From the NCBI RefSeq assembly GCF_001428255.1, contig NZ_LMRW01000001.1:436504-500503 (forward strand): a DNA stretch of 64,000 nucleotides, written 5' to 3'. The translations under genes were made by a program, and so were the position numbers. Below, piece by piece: positions 1 through 7,771 of this stretch. Source of the DNA: Agromyces sp. Soil535 (GTDB lineage Bacteria > Actinomycetota > Actinomycetes > Actinomycetales > Microbacteriaceae). Position 1 is the stretch's first letter; each line of letters starts with the position of its first letter. The notes below the pieces were generated by a model. That model saw only the letters and a program-made list of their open reading frames with translations. It did no database searches and was not told the origin of the DNA.

Positions 1-1
1 G

Positions 2-190
2 CACCCCGCTCACCGCGGGCACGGGTACGCGGCGATGCTCTCCGCGGCCGTCGCCGACCGGATCCTCGCGCGCGGCGAGACGCCGTTCCTGCACGCGTAC
101 ACGTCGAACCGCGCGGCCGTCGCGCTCTACGAGCGGCTCGGATTCGTGCTGCGTACGCCCGTCGAGGTGCTCGCGCTCGTCGCGAGCTGA
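2..190 (+). CDS. GNAT family N-acetyltransferase, C-terminal part (5' end outside window)
   Basis: The reading frame is open from base 2 to a TGA at 188-190 and gives about 62 residues. It shows the end of a GNAT fold: the acetyl-CoA pyrophosphate loop (HRGHGYAAML), a helix, then SNRAAVALYERLGF, the usual asparagine and tyrosine segment before the last strand. The family moves an acetyl group from acetyl-CoA to an amine. The substrate cannot be told from this fragment because the N-terminal half is missing. The truncation is caused by the window edge, not by mutation. Confidence 0.8.
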   Translation, partial: HPAHRGHGYAAMLSAAVADRILARGETPFLHAYTSNRAAVALYERLGFVLRTPVEVLALVAS

Positions 191-280
191 CCCCGGCATC
201 CGCTCGAACGCGGCACCCGAAGCTGCGGACGACTGGCTCCTCCTCGCACGGGAGGCTACGCCGCGGGCCCGGGATGCCGC

Positions 281-298
281 TACGGTGGCCTCGTGAGC
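281..298 (+). promoter_or_regulatory. -10 box of a leaderless promoter (hydrolase gene)
   Basis: TACGGT at 281-286 is followed by exactly 6 bases and then the GTG start at 293. There is no Shine-Dalgarno sequence. The spacing places the transcription start at or next to the start codon. The same arrangement recurs at six other genes in this window. Confidence 0.55.
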
Positions 299-1435
299 GA
301 CCAGATCTCCGCGAGCGTCGCCGATGGACTCGGCCACGTCACGCTCGACCGCCCTCAGGCGCTCAACGCCCTGAGCTACGAGATGATCCGCGAGCTCACC
401 GACGTCTTCGAGGCGTGGAGGGACGACTCCGAAGTCGGGGTCGTGGTGCTGGACGGCGCGGGGGAGCGGGGCTTCTCGGCAGGCGGCGACATCCGCGAGC
501 TCTACGACTACGCGGCGGACGGCAACGCCGCCGAGGCTCGCGAGTTCTTCCGCGCGGAGTATCGGCTCGACGCCATGATCGCGCGCTACCCGAAGCCGGT
601 CGTCGCGATCATGGACGGCATCACCATGGGCGGCGGCATCGGCCTCGCCGGGCACGCGGCGATCCGGGTGGTCACCGAGCGGTCGCGGGTCGCGATGCCC
701 GAGACACGCATCGGATTCACGCCCGACGTGGGCGGCTCGTGGCTGCTCTCGCGCGCTCCGGGCGAGCTCGGCGTGCACCTCGCCCTGAACTCCCGCACGA
801 TGGATGCCGCCGACGCGCTGCATGCCGGGTTCGCGGATGCGTTCGTGCCGTCCGAGCAGTTGCCGCACCTCGTGCAGGCGCTCGCCGAGCGCGCCGACCC
901 CGGCAGCCCGGCCGAGATCGTGATGCTTTTCGACGAGACGCCCGGCCCCTCCGCGCTCGCGCTCGCACGCGACTGGGTCGACGCCTGCTATTCGGCCCCG
1001 ACGGTTGCCGGGATCATCACGCGGCTGCGCGCGTTCGCCGAGGGTCGAGCGACGGCGCCGACTGCAGGTGGCGCGTCGAGTTCGTTCCCGCTGCATCCGC
1101 TCGACCCCGCCGCATCCGCGTACGCCGCAGCTGCCGCCGACGAGCTCGAGACCCTCTCGCCGACGGCCCTCACCGTCACCCTCGAGTCGGTGCGGCGCGC
1201 CCGCACGCTCCCGAGCCTCGAGGACGCACTGGAGCAGGAGTTCCGACTGGTCTCGTGGTTCATCGAGCAGCACGACCTGCGCGAGGGCATCCGCGCGCAG
1301 GTCATCGACAAGGACCGCGCGCCCAAGTGGAGCCCCGCCACACTCGATGGCGTCGACCCCGGACTCGCCGCGCACGTGATCGACACGCAGGTGCACGATC
1401 CGGTCTGGCCCGACCGCGCCGCATCTGCGGGTTGA
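293..1435 (+). CDS. 3-hydroxyisobutyryl-CoA hydrolase (enoyl-CoA hydratase/isomerase family)
   Basis: 380 residues with a crotonase fold. The N-terminal half has the oxyanion-hole segments GFSAGGDIRELY (near residue 63) and ITMGGGIGLAGH (near 110), then PETRIGFTPDVGGSW (near 142), which is typical of the hydrolase branch. The C-terminal region (about 260-360) matches the long tail of HIBYL-CoA hydrolases, as does the length. The expected reaction is hydrolysis of 3-hydroxyisobutyryl-CoA in valine breakdown, which feeds propionyl-CoA to the prp genes just downstream. The GTG start at 293 is supported by a -10 box six bases upstream. The TGA stop lies inside a GGGTTGAGGA word of the repeat family found next to it. 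A generic enoyl-CoA hydratase is the main alternative. Confidence 0.85.
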   Translation: MSDQISASVADGLGHVTLDRPQALNALSYEMIRELTDVFEAWRDDSEVGVVVLDGAGERGFSAGGDIRELYDYAADGNAAEAREFFRAEYRLDAMIARYPKPVVAIMDGITMGGGIGLAGHAAIRVVTERSRVAMPETRIGFTPDVGGSWLLSRAPGELGVHLALNSRTMDAADALHAGFADAFVPSEQLPHLVQALAERADPGSPAEIVMLFDETPGPSALALARDWVDACYSAPTVAGIITRLRAFAEGRATAPTAGGASSSFPLHPLDPAASAYAAAAADELETLSPTALTVTLESVRRARTLPSLEDALEQEFRLVSWFIEQHDLREGIRAQVIDKDRAPKWSPATLDGVDPGLAAHVIDTQVHDPVWPDRAASAG

Positions 1436-1440
1436 GGACC

Positions 1441-1566
1441 GGGTTGAGGAGCGCCGAAGGCGCGTCTCGAAACCCTGCGTCTCGAAACCCTGCGTCTCGA
1501 AACCCTGCCTCTCGAAACCGCCTGCACGGGCGGGTTTCGAGACGCCGCTTCGCGGCTCCTCAACCC
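1441..1566. repeat. Hairpin repeat element R1 with a tandem 15-bp unit
   Basis: The left end GGGTTGAGGAGC...GCGTCTCGAAACC is the inverse complement of the right end GGTTTCGAGACGC...GCTCCTCAACCC, so the whole segment can fold into a long stem. Inside the left half the unit GCGTCTCGAAACCCT is repeated head to tail at 1462-1476, 1477-1491 and 1492-1506, with a fourth shortened copy to 1519. It lies between the hydrolase gene and prpD. It belongs to the same family as the elements near 4971, 24004, 29953 and 31857. Confidence 0.85.
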
Positions 1567-1585
1567 ACGGCTGTGCCGCATTCGA

Positions 1586-1600
1586 TAGCGTGGGGGCGTG
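1586..1600 (+). promoter_or_regulatory. -10 box of a leaderless promoter (prpD)
   Basis: TAGCGT at 1586-1591 stands 6 bases before the GTG start at 1598 and no ribosome-binding site is visible. The promoter lies immediately after repeat R1, so prpD is probably transcribed independently of the gene upstream. Confidence 0.5.
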
Positions 1601-3136
1601 AAGACCCACCACCTGCGCACGCACCGGAGTGACGAGAACCTCGCTCGCGAGGGCCAGCTCGCCTGGCAGCTGGCGGGGGTCGCGACCGACCCCGTCGAGC
1701 TCGACGACGACGTGGTCGACATGGTCGTGAACCGGGTGATCGACAACGCGGCCGTCGCCGCGGCCTCGCTCGCCCGCAAGCCCGTGGTCTCGGCCCGCAG
1801 CCAGGCGCTCGCCCACCCCGTCTCGATCGGCGGCGACGGCGCCACCGTCTTCGGAGCGGATGCCGCACGTCGCACGTCGCCCGAGTGGGCCGCATGGGCG
1901 AACGGCGTGGCCGTGCGCGAGCTCGACTTCCACGACACGTTCCTCGCCGCCGAGTACTCGCACCCGGGCGACAACATCCCGCCGATCGTGGCGGTCGCCC
2001 AGCACCTCGCCGCGGGTCGCGGCCTCACCGGGCGCGACGTCGTGCGCGGCATCGCCACCGGCTACGAGATCCAGATCGACCTCGCGAAGGCGATCAGCCT
2101 GCACGAGCACAAGATCGACCACGTCGCGCACCTCGGCCCGTCGGCCGCCGCCGGCATCGGCACGCTGCTCGGCCTCGACCAGGAGACGATCTTCCAAGCG
2201 ATCGGCCAGGCGCTGCACACCACCACCGCCACACGCCAGTCCCGCAAGGGCGAGATCTCCACGTGGAAGGCGCACGCCCCCGCGTTCGCCGGCAAGATGG
2301 CCGTCGAGGCGGTCGACCGCGCGATGCGCGGCGAGACCAGCCCGGTACCGATCTACGAGGGCGAGGACGGCGTGATCGCGTGGCTCCTCGGCGGCCCCGA
2401 GGCCACGTACGAGGTGTCGCTGCCCGACGAGGGCGAGGCCAAGCGCGCCATCCTCGACTCGTACACGAAGGAGCACTCCGCTGAGTACCAGGCGCAGGCG
2501 TGGATCGACCTCGCCCGCAAGCTGCACGACGAGTACCCGCTGATCCTCGATGACCCCGACCTCGTCGAGTCGATCACGCTGCACACCTCGCATCACACGC
2601 ATTACGTGATCGGCTCGGGCGCGAACGACCCGCAGAAGTACGACCCGGATGCCTCGCGTGAGACGCTCGACCACTCCATCCCGTACATCTTCACCGTCGC
2701 CCTGCAGGACGGCACGTGGCACCACGCTGACTCGTACACGCCCGAGCGGGCGCACCGCGAGGACACGATGGCGCTGTGGAGGAAGGTGTCGACCGTCGAG
2801 GATCCCGAGTGGACGCGCCGGTACCACTCCAACGACATCGAGGAGAAGGCGTTCGGTGGCCGCGTCGTGATCAAGCTCGCCGACGGCGGCGAGATCGTCG
2901 ACGAGATCGCCGTGGCCGACGCGCATCCGCTTGGCGCCCGCCCCTTCGCGCGCGAGCAGTACGTGCAGAAGTTCCGCACCCTGTCGGAGTGGGTGCTCGA
3001 GGAGGCCGAGATCGAGCGGTTCCTCGACCTGGCGCAGCGACTGCCCGAGCTCGGGCCCGACGAGCTCGGCGGCCTCACGATCACCGCCGCGCCCGGCGCG
3101 CTCGTCGCGGTGGAGATCCCGACGGGTCTGTTCTAG
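1598..3136 (+). CDS. prpD: 2-methylcitrate dehydratase PrpD (MmgE/PrpD family)
   Basis: 512 residues, full length for PrpD. It dehydrates 2-methylcitrate to 2-methyl-cis-aconitate in the cytosolic methylcitrate cycle for propionyl-CoA. Recognisable segments are [15 protein letters not shown] (near 100), the HPGDNIPP loop (near 125) that helps form the active site, and [19 protein letters not shown] (near 210). The presence of prpB and prpC downstream confirms the assignment. The GTG start fits the -10 box six bases upstream. A short-chain dehydrogenase gene follows after only two bases, so the two are probably co-transcribed. Confidence 0.93.
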   Translation: MKTHHLRTHRSDENLAREGQLAWQLAGVATDPVELDDDVVDMVVNRVIDNAAVAAASLARKPVVSARSQALAHPVSIGGDGATVFGADAARRTSPEWAAWANGVAVRELDFHDTFLAAEYSHPGDNIPPIVAVAQHLAAGRGLTGRDVVRGIATGYEIQIDLAKAISLHEHKIDHVAHLGPSAAAGIGTLLGLDQETIFQAIGQALHTTTATRQSRKGEISTWKAHAPAFAGKMAVEAVDRAMRGETSPVPIYEGEDGVIAWLLGGPEATYEVSLPDEGEAKRAILDSYTKEHSAEYQAQAWIDLARKLHDEYPLILDDPDLVESITLHTSHHTHYVIGSGANDPQKYDPDASRETLDHSIPYIFTVALQDGTWHHADSYTPERAHREDTMALWRKVSTVEDPEWTRRYHSNDIEEKAFGGRVVIKLADGGEIVDEIAVADAHPLGARPFAREQYVQKFRTLSEWVLEEAEIERFLDLAQRLPELGPDELGGLTITAAPGALVAVEIPTGLF

Positions 3137-3138
3137 CA

Positions 3139-3966
3139 ATGGACGGCGGGGTCGTCCTCGTCACGGGAGCGTCGTCGGGCATCGGCGAGGCGACCGCCCT
3201 CGAACTCGTCGGCCGCGGCTTCATCGTCTACGGCGTCGCGCGCCGCCTCGACCGCATGGCGGGACTCGCGGCCCACGGAGTACACACGTTCGAGATGGAC
3301 GTGACGGATGACGCGTCCATCACGTCGGGCGTCGAGCGGATCCTGCGCGAGCAGGGCCGCATCGACGTGCTCGTCAACAACGCGGGGTACGGGTCGTACG
3401 GCGCCCTCGAGGACGTGCCGATCGAGGAGGCCCGCAGGCAGTTCGAGGTGAATGTCTTCGGGTTGGCGCGGCTCACCCAGCTCGTCCTCCCGCACATGCG
3501 CGCGCAGCGGAGCGGCAGGATCGTCAACGTCTCGTCGATCGGCGGAAAGTTCTACGAGCCGCTCGGCGCCTGGTATCACGCCACGAAGTTCGCGGTGGAG
3601 GGGTTGAGCGATTCGCTCCGGCTCGAGCTGCAGCCGCACGGCGTGCACGTCGTGGTCATCGAGCCGGGCGCCATTCGCACCGAGTGGGGCGCGATCGCCG
3701 CCGAGAGCGCGCTCGCCATGTCGGGAGGCACCGCCTACGGACGGCAGGCGAAGCGCCTCGCAGAGGTGTACGACGTCGCCGATCGGCCGGGTGTCGGCGC
3801 CTCGCCCCGGGTGGTCGCCGCGGTGATCGCGAAGGCGGCGACCGCGCGCCGACCTCGCACCCGCTACGCCGTGCCGTTCGGCGCGAAGGGGATCCTCTTC
3901 CTGCGCCGGATCCTCACCGACCGCGCGTTCGACTGGGTGATCCTGCGCGCGTACGGCATGAACTGA
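3139..3966 (+). CDS. SDR family oxidoreductase inside the prp cluster
   Basis: 275 residues of a classical short-chain dehydrogenase. It has the NAD(P)-binding TGASSGIG motif at the N-terminus, the NNAG motif near residue 77, a catalytic serine in VNVSS and the YHATK active-site Tyr/Lys pair. The VARRLDRM segment after strand 2 carries arginines, which suggests NADP. The ATG begins two bases after the prpD stop with no ribosome-binding site, so translation is probably coupled. No SDR belongs to the known methylcitrate cycle, so its substrate is unknown. The C-terminal RRPRTRYAVPFGAKG segment is seen in oxidoreductases often annotated as acting on ketones. Confidence 0.85.
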   Translation: MDGGVVLVTGASSGIGEATALELVGRGFIVYGVARRLDRMAGLAAHGVHTFEMDVTDDASITSGVERILREQGRIDVLVNNAGYGSYGALEDVPIEEARRQFEVNVFGLARLTQLVLPHMRAQRSGRIVNVSSIGGKFYEPLGAWYHATKFAVEGLSDSLRLELQPHGVHVVVIEPGAIRTEWGAIAAESALAMSGGTAYGRQAKRLAEVYDVADRPGVGASPRVVAAVIAKAATARRPRTRYAVPFGAKGILFLRRILTDRAFDWVILRAYGMN

Positions 3967-4064
3967 GCCCGGCAGCACGTCAGCCGGCCCGCGGCCGTTC
4001 GCTCCTGAGCCCGGCAGCGGTCGCCCCTTCCGCCGCGATTAGGCTGGATCGGAGGAGGCCCACC

Positions 4065-4964
4065 ATGCTCTACGCCCAGACCCCGCCCGCCGAGAAGCGC
4101 CGGCTCTTCCGCGAACGGCTCGCGAGCGGCGAACTCCTCCGCTTCCCGGGGGCGTTCAACCCGCTGTCGGCCCGGCTCATCGAGCAGAAGGGCTTCGACG
4201 GCGTCTACATCTCGGGTGCGGTGCTCTCGGCCGACCTCGGCCTGCCCGACATCGGGCTCACGACGCTCACCGAGGTCGCCGGCCGGGGCAGGCAGATCGC
4301 CCGCATGACCGAGCTGCCGGCGATCATCGATGCCGACACCGGCTTCGGCGAGCCGATGAACGTGGCCCGCACCGTGCAGGAGATGGAGGACGCCGGCCTC
4401 GCCGGCCTCCACATCGAGGACCAGGTGAACCCCAAGCGCTGCGGGCACCTCGACGGCAAGCAGGTCGTCGACGAGCACACCGCCCTCCAGCGTATCCGCG
4501 CCGCCGTCGATGCCCGCCGCGATCCCGACTTCCTCATCATGGCCCGCACCGACATCCGTGCGGTGGAGGGCCTGCCCTCCGCGGTCGACCGCGCCAGGAA
4601 GCTCGTCGACGCGGGTGCCGACGCGATCTTCCCCGAGGCGATGGCCTCGCTCGACGAGTTCGCCGCCATCCGCGCCGCCGTCGACGTGCCGCTGCTCGCC
4701 AACATGACCGAGTTCGGCAAGAGCGAGCTCTTCACGGTGGAGCAGCTGGCGGATGTCGGCATGAACATCGTGATCTGGCCGGTGTCGCTGCTGCGCCTCG
4801 CCATGGGCGCCGCCGCCCGGGGACTCGACGAGCTCGAGGCATCCGGAACCCTCAACGGGCTGCTCGGCGAGATGCAGCACCGCGCCGACCTCTACGAGCT
4901 CATCGACTACGAGGGCTACAACCACTTCGACACGTCGATCTTCAATTTCCGCGTGGCCCGCTGA
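4065..4964 (+). CDS. prpB: 2-methylisocitrate lyase PrpB
   Basis: 299 residues. It cleaves 2-methylisocitrate to pyruvate and succinate, the last step of the methylcitrate cycle. The isocitrate-lyase-superfamily signature is present as KRCGH (near residue 125), the form typical of methylisocitrate lyase rather than isocitrate lyase (KKCGH). PGAFNPLSARL, the metal-binding DADTGFG and MARTD segments are also in place. The ATG at 4065 is preceded by a strong ribosome-binding site, GGAGGAGG at 4051-4058. TAGGCT at 4040-4045 is a possible separate -10 box, so prpB may not depend only on the prpD promoter. Confidence 0.93.
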   Translation: MLYAQTPPAEKRRLFRERLASGELLRFPGAFNPLSARLIEQKGFDGVYISGAVLSADLGLPDIGLTTLTEVAGRGRQIARMTELPAIIDADTGFGEPMNVARTVQEMEDAGLAGLHIEDQVNPKRCGHLDGKQVVDEHTALQRIRAAVDARRDPDFLIMARTDIRAVEGLPSAVDRARKLVDAGADAIFPEAMASLDEFAAIRAAVDVPLLANMTEFGKSELFTVEQLADVGMNIVIWPVSLLRLAMGAAARGLDELEASGTLNGLLGEMQHRADLYELIDYEGYNHFDTSIFNFRVAR

Positions 4965-4970
4965 GGCGCT

Positions 4971-5126
4971 CGCGGGTCGAGGAGCTGCGCAACGGCGTCT
5001 CGAAGCCCGCCGACGCACATGTACGCCCGCCGACGCACATGGGTTTCGAGTCGGGCTGGTTTCGAGACGCGCGGGTTTCGAGACGCGCGGCTTCGCCGCG
5101 CTCCTCAACCCGCGCTCCTCAACCCG
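4971..5126. repeat. Hairpin repeat element R2, rearranged copy
   Basis: Between prpB and prpC lies a rearranged member of the family. It holds several GGTTTCGAGACGCGC words and a doubled right end, GCGCTCCTCAACCC appearing twice before 5127. The word GCCCGCCGACGCACATG is repeated directly at 5005-5021 and 5025-5041 with a 20-base period. The left arm has GGGTCGAGGAG and is degraded. The element separates prpC from prpB, and a new promoter starts at its right edge. Confidence 0.75.
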
Positions 5127-5134
5127 CTAACGTC

Positions 5135-5140
5135 TAGGCT
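5135..5140 (+). promoter_or_regulatory. Probable -10 box for prpC
   Basis: TAGGCT at 5135-5140 stands just outside repeat R2, about 49 bases before the prpC ATG. TAACGT at 5128-5133 is an alternative. With a repeat hairpin between prpB and prpC, a separate promoter for prpC is plausible. No convincing -35 box was seen because that position falls in the repeat. Confidence 0.35.
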
Positions 5141-5188
5141 GGGTGAGCGGTCGCGCCGCAGCGGCCGCGTCGTCACGCGAGGAGCACG

Positions 5189-6352
5189 ATGAGCGATCAG
5201 CAGGGAGCTGCACCGGTCGAGCAGGGCCCGGTCATCTACAAGGGGCTGGCCGGCGTGCCGGTCGACTATACGGCCATCTCGAAGGTGAACTCCGACACGA
5301 ACTCGCTGCTGTATCGCGGTTACCCGGTGCAGGAGCTCGCGGCATCCGTCACCTTCGAGGAGGTCGCCTACCTGCTCTGGAACGGCGAGCTGCCGGATGA
5401 CACGCAGCTCGCCGAGTTCGAGGAGCGCGAGCGGGGCCACCGCGGCCTCGACCACGAGGTCAAGCGCATCATCGACGAGCTGCCGCTCACCGCGCATCCG
5501 ATGGACGTCGTGCGCACGGCGGTGAGCGTCATCGGTGCGAGCGACCCGAAGACGCCCGATGACTCCCGCGAGGCCAATCTCGACAAGGCGTTCCGCCTGT
5601 TCGCGAAGCTCCCGTCGATCGTCACGTACGACCAGCGGCGCCGACACGAACTCGAGTTCGTCGAACCCCGCGCCGACCTCGGCTACTCGGCCAACTTCCT
5701 CTGGCAGGCGTTCGGCGAGGCGCCCGAGCTCGCGGTCGTGAACGCGTTCGACGTGTCGATGATCCTCTACGCGGAGCACTCGTTCAACGCGTCCACGTTC
5801 ACCGCACGCGTGATCACGTCGACGCTCTCCGACCTGTACTCGGCCGTCGTCGGCGCGATCGGCGCCCTCAAGGGCGCCCTCCACGGGGGCGCCAATGAGG
5901 CGGTCATGCATGCCTTCGAGGAGATCGGCCTGGGCGAGGGCAGTGCCGAGCGCGCCGTCGCCTGGCTCGACGACGCACTCGCGCACAAGCGCAAGATCAT
6001 GGGCTTCGGGCACCGGGTCTACAAGCACGGCGACTCGCGTGTGCCCACCATGCGTGACGCCCTCGAGCGCATGGTCGAGTTCTACGACCGGCCCGACCTG
6101 CTCGAGCTCTACGTGGCGCTCGAGACCGGAATGGAGCAGCGCAAGGGCATCCTGCCCAACCTCGATTACCCGACCGGGCCGACCTACCACCTGATGGGCT
6201 TCGACACTGCGATGTTCACGCCGCTGTTCGTGGCGAGCCGGGTCACGGGGTGGACGGCCCACATCATGGAGCAGGCAGCGTCGAACGCCCTGATCCGGCC
6301 GCTGTCGGTCTACAACGGCCCCGAGGAGCGGCACGTCCCCGTGAAGGGCTGA
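5189..6352 (+). CDS. prpC: 2-methylcitrate synthase (citrate synthase family) PrpC
   Basis: 387 residues. It condenses propionyl-CoA (and usually acetyl-CoA) with oxaloacetate. Citrate-synthase landmarks are GALHGGANEAVM with the first active-site histidine (near residue 232), MGFGHRVYKHGDSR with the second (near 270), and the aspartate-bearing NLDYPTGPTYHLMGF (near 325). The length matches the short actinobacterial 2-methylcitrate/citrate synthases. The assignment over a general citrate synthase rests on the neighbouring prpD and prpB. The ribosome-binding site is CGAGGAG before the ATG. Confidence 0.9.
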   Translation: MSDQQGAAPVEQGPVIYKGLAGVPVDYTAISKVNSDTNSLLYRGYPVQELAASVTFEEVAYLLWNGELPDDTQLAEFEERERGHRGLDHEVKRIIDELPLTAHPMDVVRTAVSVIGASDPKTPDDSREANLDKAFRLFAKLPSIVTYDQRRRHELEFVEPRADLGYSANFLWQAFGEAPELAVVNAFDVSMILYAEHSFNASTFTARVITSTLSDLYSAVVGAIGALKGALHGGANEAVMHAFEEIGLGEGSAERAVAWLDDALAHKRKIMGFGHRVYKHGDSRVPTMRDALERMVEFYDRPDLLELYVALETGMEQRKGILPNLDYPTGPTYHLMGFDTAMFTPLFVASRVTGWTAHIMEQAASNALIRPLSVYNGPEERHVPVKG

Positions 6353-6355
6353 GCC

Positions 6356-7018
6356 ATGTCGCACGTCTTCCTCGAGATGACGATGACGGTGGACGGCTTC
6401 ACGGCCGCGCCGGGCGTGAGCATCGAGCATCCCCTCGGCATAGAAGGTGAGCGCGTGCACGAGTGGCTGTTCGGCACCGGCACCGGCGACCAGCCCCGCG
6501 AACGGGCGATGTTCAACCCCGGCTACGGCACTGATGGGGCAGCGGATGCCGCGCCAGACGAGATCGACCGCAGCGTAGCCGCCCGCATGTTCGACACGAC
6601 CGGCGCATTCGTGATGGGCCGGCGCACGTTCGACGTCGGCGAGGGCCCGTGGGGCGACGAGTCGACGTTCGAGGGTCGCCCGTGCTTCGTGGTGACGAAC
6701 CGGCCGCGGGAGCCGTTCGTGCGGGGCGGATCGCACTTCGAGTTCGTCACCGGCGGGGTCGCCGAGGCCGTGGCCCGCGCGAGCGAGGCCGCGCACGCGG
6801 CATCCGTGTGCATCCTCGGCGGCGCGGATGTCGCGCGCCAGGCGCTCGCCGCCGAGCTGGTCGCCGAAGTGAGGCTGCATCTCGTGCCGGTGCTGCTCGG
6901 CGAGGGCAGCCGGCTGTTCCCCGAGGAGCGGACCGAGCGCGTGGAGCTCGAGCCGCTCGGCGTCGAGCAGGGCGCCCGCGCCACACACCTGCGCTATCGC
7001 GTGGTGCGCGGCGACTGA
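6356..7018 (+). CDS. Dihydrofolate reductase family protein (RibD C-terminal-like)
   Basis: 220 residues with the RibD_C/DHFR-like fold: HVFLEMTMTVDGFTAAPGV at the N-terminus, GAFVMGRRTFDVGEGPW (near 85), CFVVTNRPRE, and VCILGGADVARQAL with the nucleotide-binding glycines (near 155). Such proteins are NADPH-dependent reductases of largely unknown substrate. True folate or riboflavin enzymes have more conserved active sites, so a housekeeping role is not implied. It begins three bases after the prpC stop and may be read through from it, but nothing links it to propionate metabolism. Confidence 0.8.
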   Translation: MSHVFLEMTMTVDGFTAAPGVSIEHPLGIEGERVHEWLFGTGTGDQPRERAMFNPGYGTDGAADAAPDEIDRSVAARMFDTTGAFVMGRRTFDVGEGPWGDESTFEGRPCFVVTNRPREPFVRGGSHFEFVTGGVAEAVARASEAAHAASVCILGGADVARQALAAELVAEVRLHLVPVLLGEGSRLFPEERTERVELEPLGVEQGARATHLRYRVVRGD

Positions 7019-7144
7019 ACTGTCGCCCGGCCATCGTGCCGCGGCATCCGCTCGGTTCGCAGAACCGCACAATCACGTGGCGCCGACCGACTGAACCGAC
7101 TGTGGCGACCCGCCAATGATCGATGATCGACCACGGATCCGTCA

Positions 7145-7161
7145 TACAGTCGTGGACTATG
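7145..7161 (+). promoter_or_regulatory. Possible -10 box before thioesterase gene
   Basis: TACAGT at 7145-7150 lies 8 bases upstream of the ATG at 7159. That is two bases more than the spacing at the best leaderless starts in the window. It supports choosing 7159 over the upstream in-frame ATG at 7123. Confidence 0.35.
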
Positions 7162-7722
7162 CACATGCTGTTCCGCACGCTGCTCCACATCCTGTTCCTG
7201 TCGCGGCGCAAGCCCGACCTCGGGCACTACGACGTCGCCCGCACGAACTTCATCACGCTGCCGACCGACCTCGACATCAACCGGCACATGAACAACGGCG
7301 TGTACTTCTCGATCATGGATGTCGCCCGGTTCGACATGCTCGTGCGCAACGGCGTCTGGCGGTCGTTCCGCGAGAAGGGCTGGTACCCGGTCGTTGCAAG
7401 CGAGACGATCACCTTCCGCAAGTCGCTGAGCCTCTGGGAACGCTTCACGATCGAGTCGAAGCTCGTCGGCTACGACGACAAGGCCGTGTACATGGAGCAG
7501 CGCTTCGTGCGCCCTGGCCCTGACGGCAGGCCCGAGGTGTACGCCCAGGGCTTCATCCGGGCGCGCTTCCTCCGCAAGTCGGGCGGCACGGTGCCGACCG
7601 CGGAGCTCATCGAGGAGTTCGGCGCCCTCGAGGGTGAGGGCATCCCCGAGTGGATCGAGCGCTGGGGCGCGGATGTCGCGCTGCCGGCCACCCGGGCCGA
7701 GGCACCCTCGGTCTGGCACTGA
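7159..7722 (+). CDS. Acyl-CoA thioesterase-like hotdog-fold protein
   Basis: 187 residues from the chosen ATG. The hotdog signature is TDLDINRHMNNGVYFSIMDVAR (conserved Asp, Asn, His and MNN), as in 4-hydroxybenzoyl-CoA thioesterase and THEM6-like proteins. The hydrophobic start MHMLFRTLLHILFL could be a membrane-associating segment, also typical of the THEM6 type. An in-frame ATG at 7123 would add 12 residues but overlaps the likely promoter. It is convergent with the AI-2E family gene. The substrate cannot be told. Confidence 0.75.
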   Translation: MHMLFRTLLHILFLSRRKPDLGHYDVARTNFITLPTDLDINRHMNNGVYFSIMDVARFDMLVRNGVWRSFREKGWYPVVASETITFRKSLSLWERFTIESKLVGYDDKAVYMEQRFVRPGPDGRPEVYAQGFIRARFLRKSGGTVPTAELIEEFGALEGEGIPEWIERWGADVALPATRAEAPSVWH

Positions 7723-7733
7723 TCCGCGGGCGA

Positions 7734-7751
7734 CGGATGCCGCGGCATCCG
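7734..7751. terminator. Bidirectional terminator-like palindrome between convergent genes
   Basis: CGGATGCCGCGGCATCCG is a perfect 18-base palindrome that can form a 7-bp stem with a CGCG loop. It lies between the stops of the thioesterase gene and the AI-2E transporter gene. There is no T-run, as is common in high-GC actinobacteria. The same word occurs at other places in the window, including in coding DNA, so function as a terminator is inferred from position. Confidence 0.45.
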
Positions 7752-7771
7752 CTCGGCCCTTCCGGACCCCG

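Noticed and set aside
1438-1570. CRISPR array suggested by the repeated TCTCGAAACC units
   Set aside because: Units are only 15 bases, without spacers, and belong to a dispersed hairpin repeat family. No cas genes are present.
5105-7072. A 655-codon open frame antisense to prpC and the DHFR-like gene
   Set aside because: Composition is that of an antisense shadow, and the plus-strand genes have clear family motifs.
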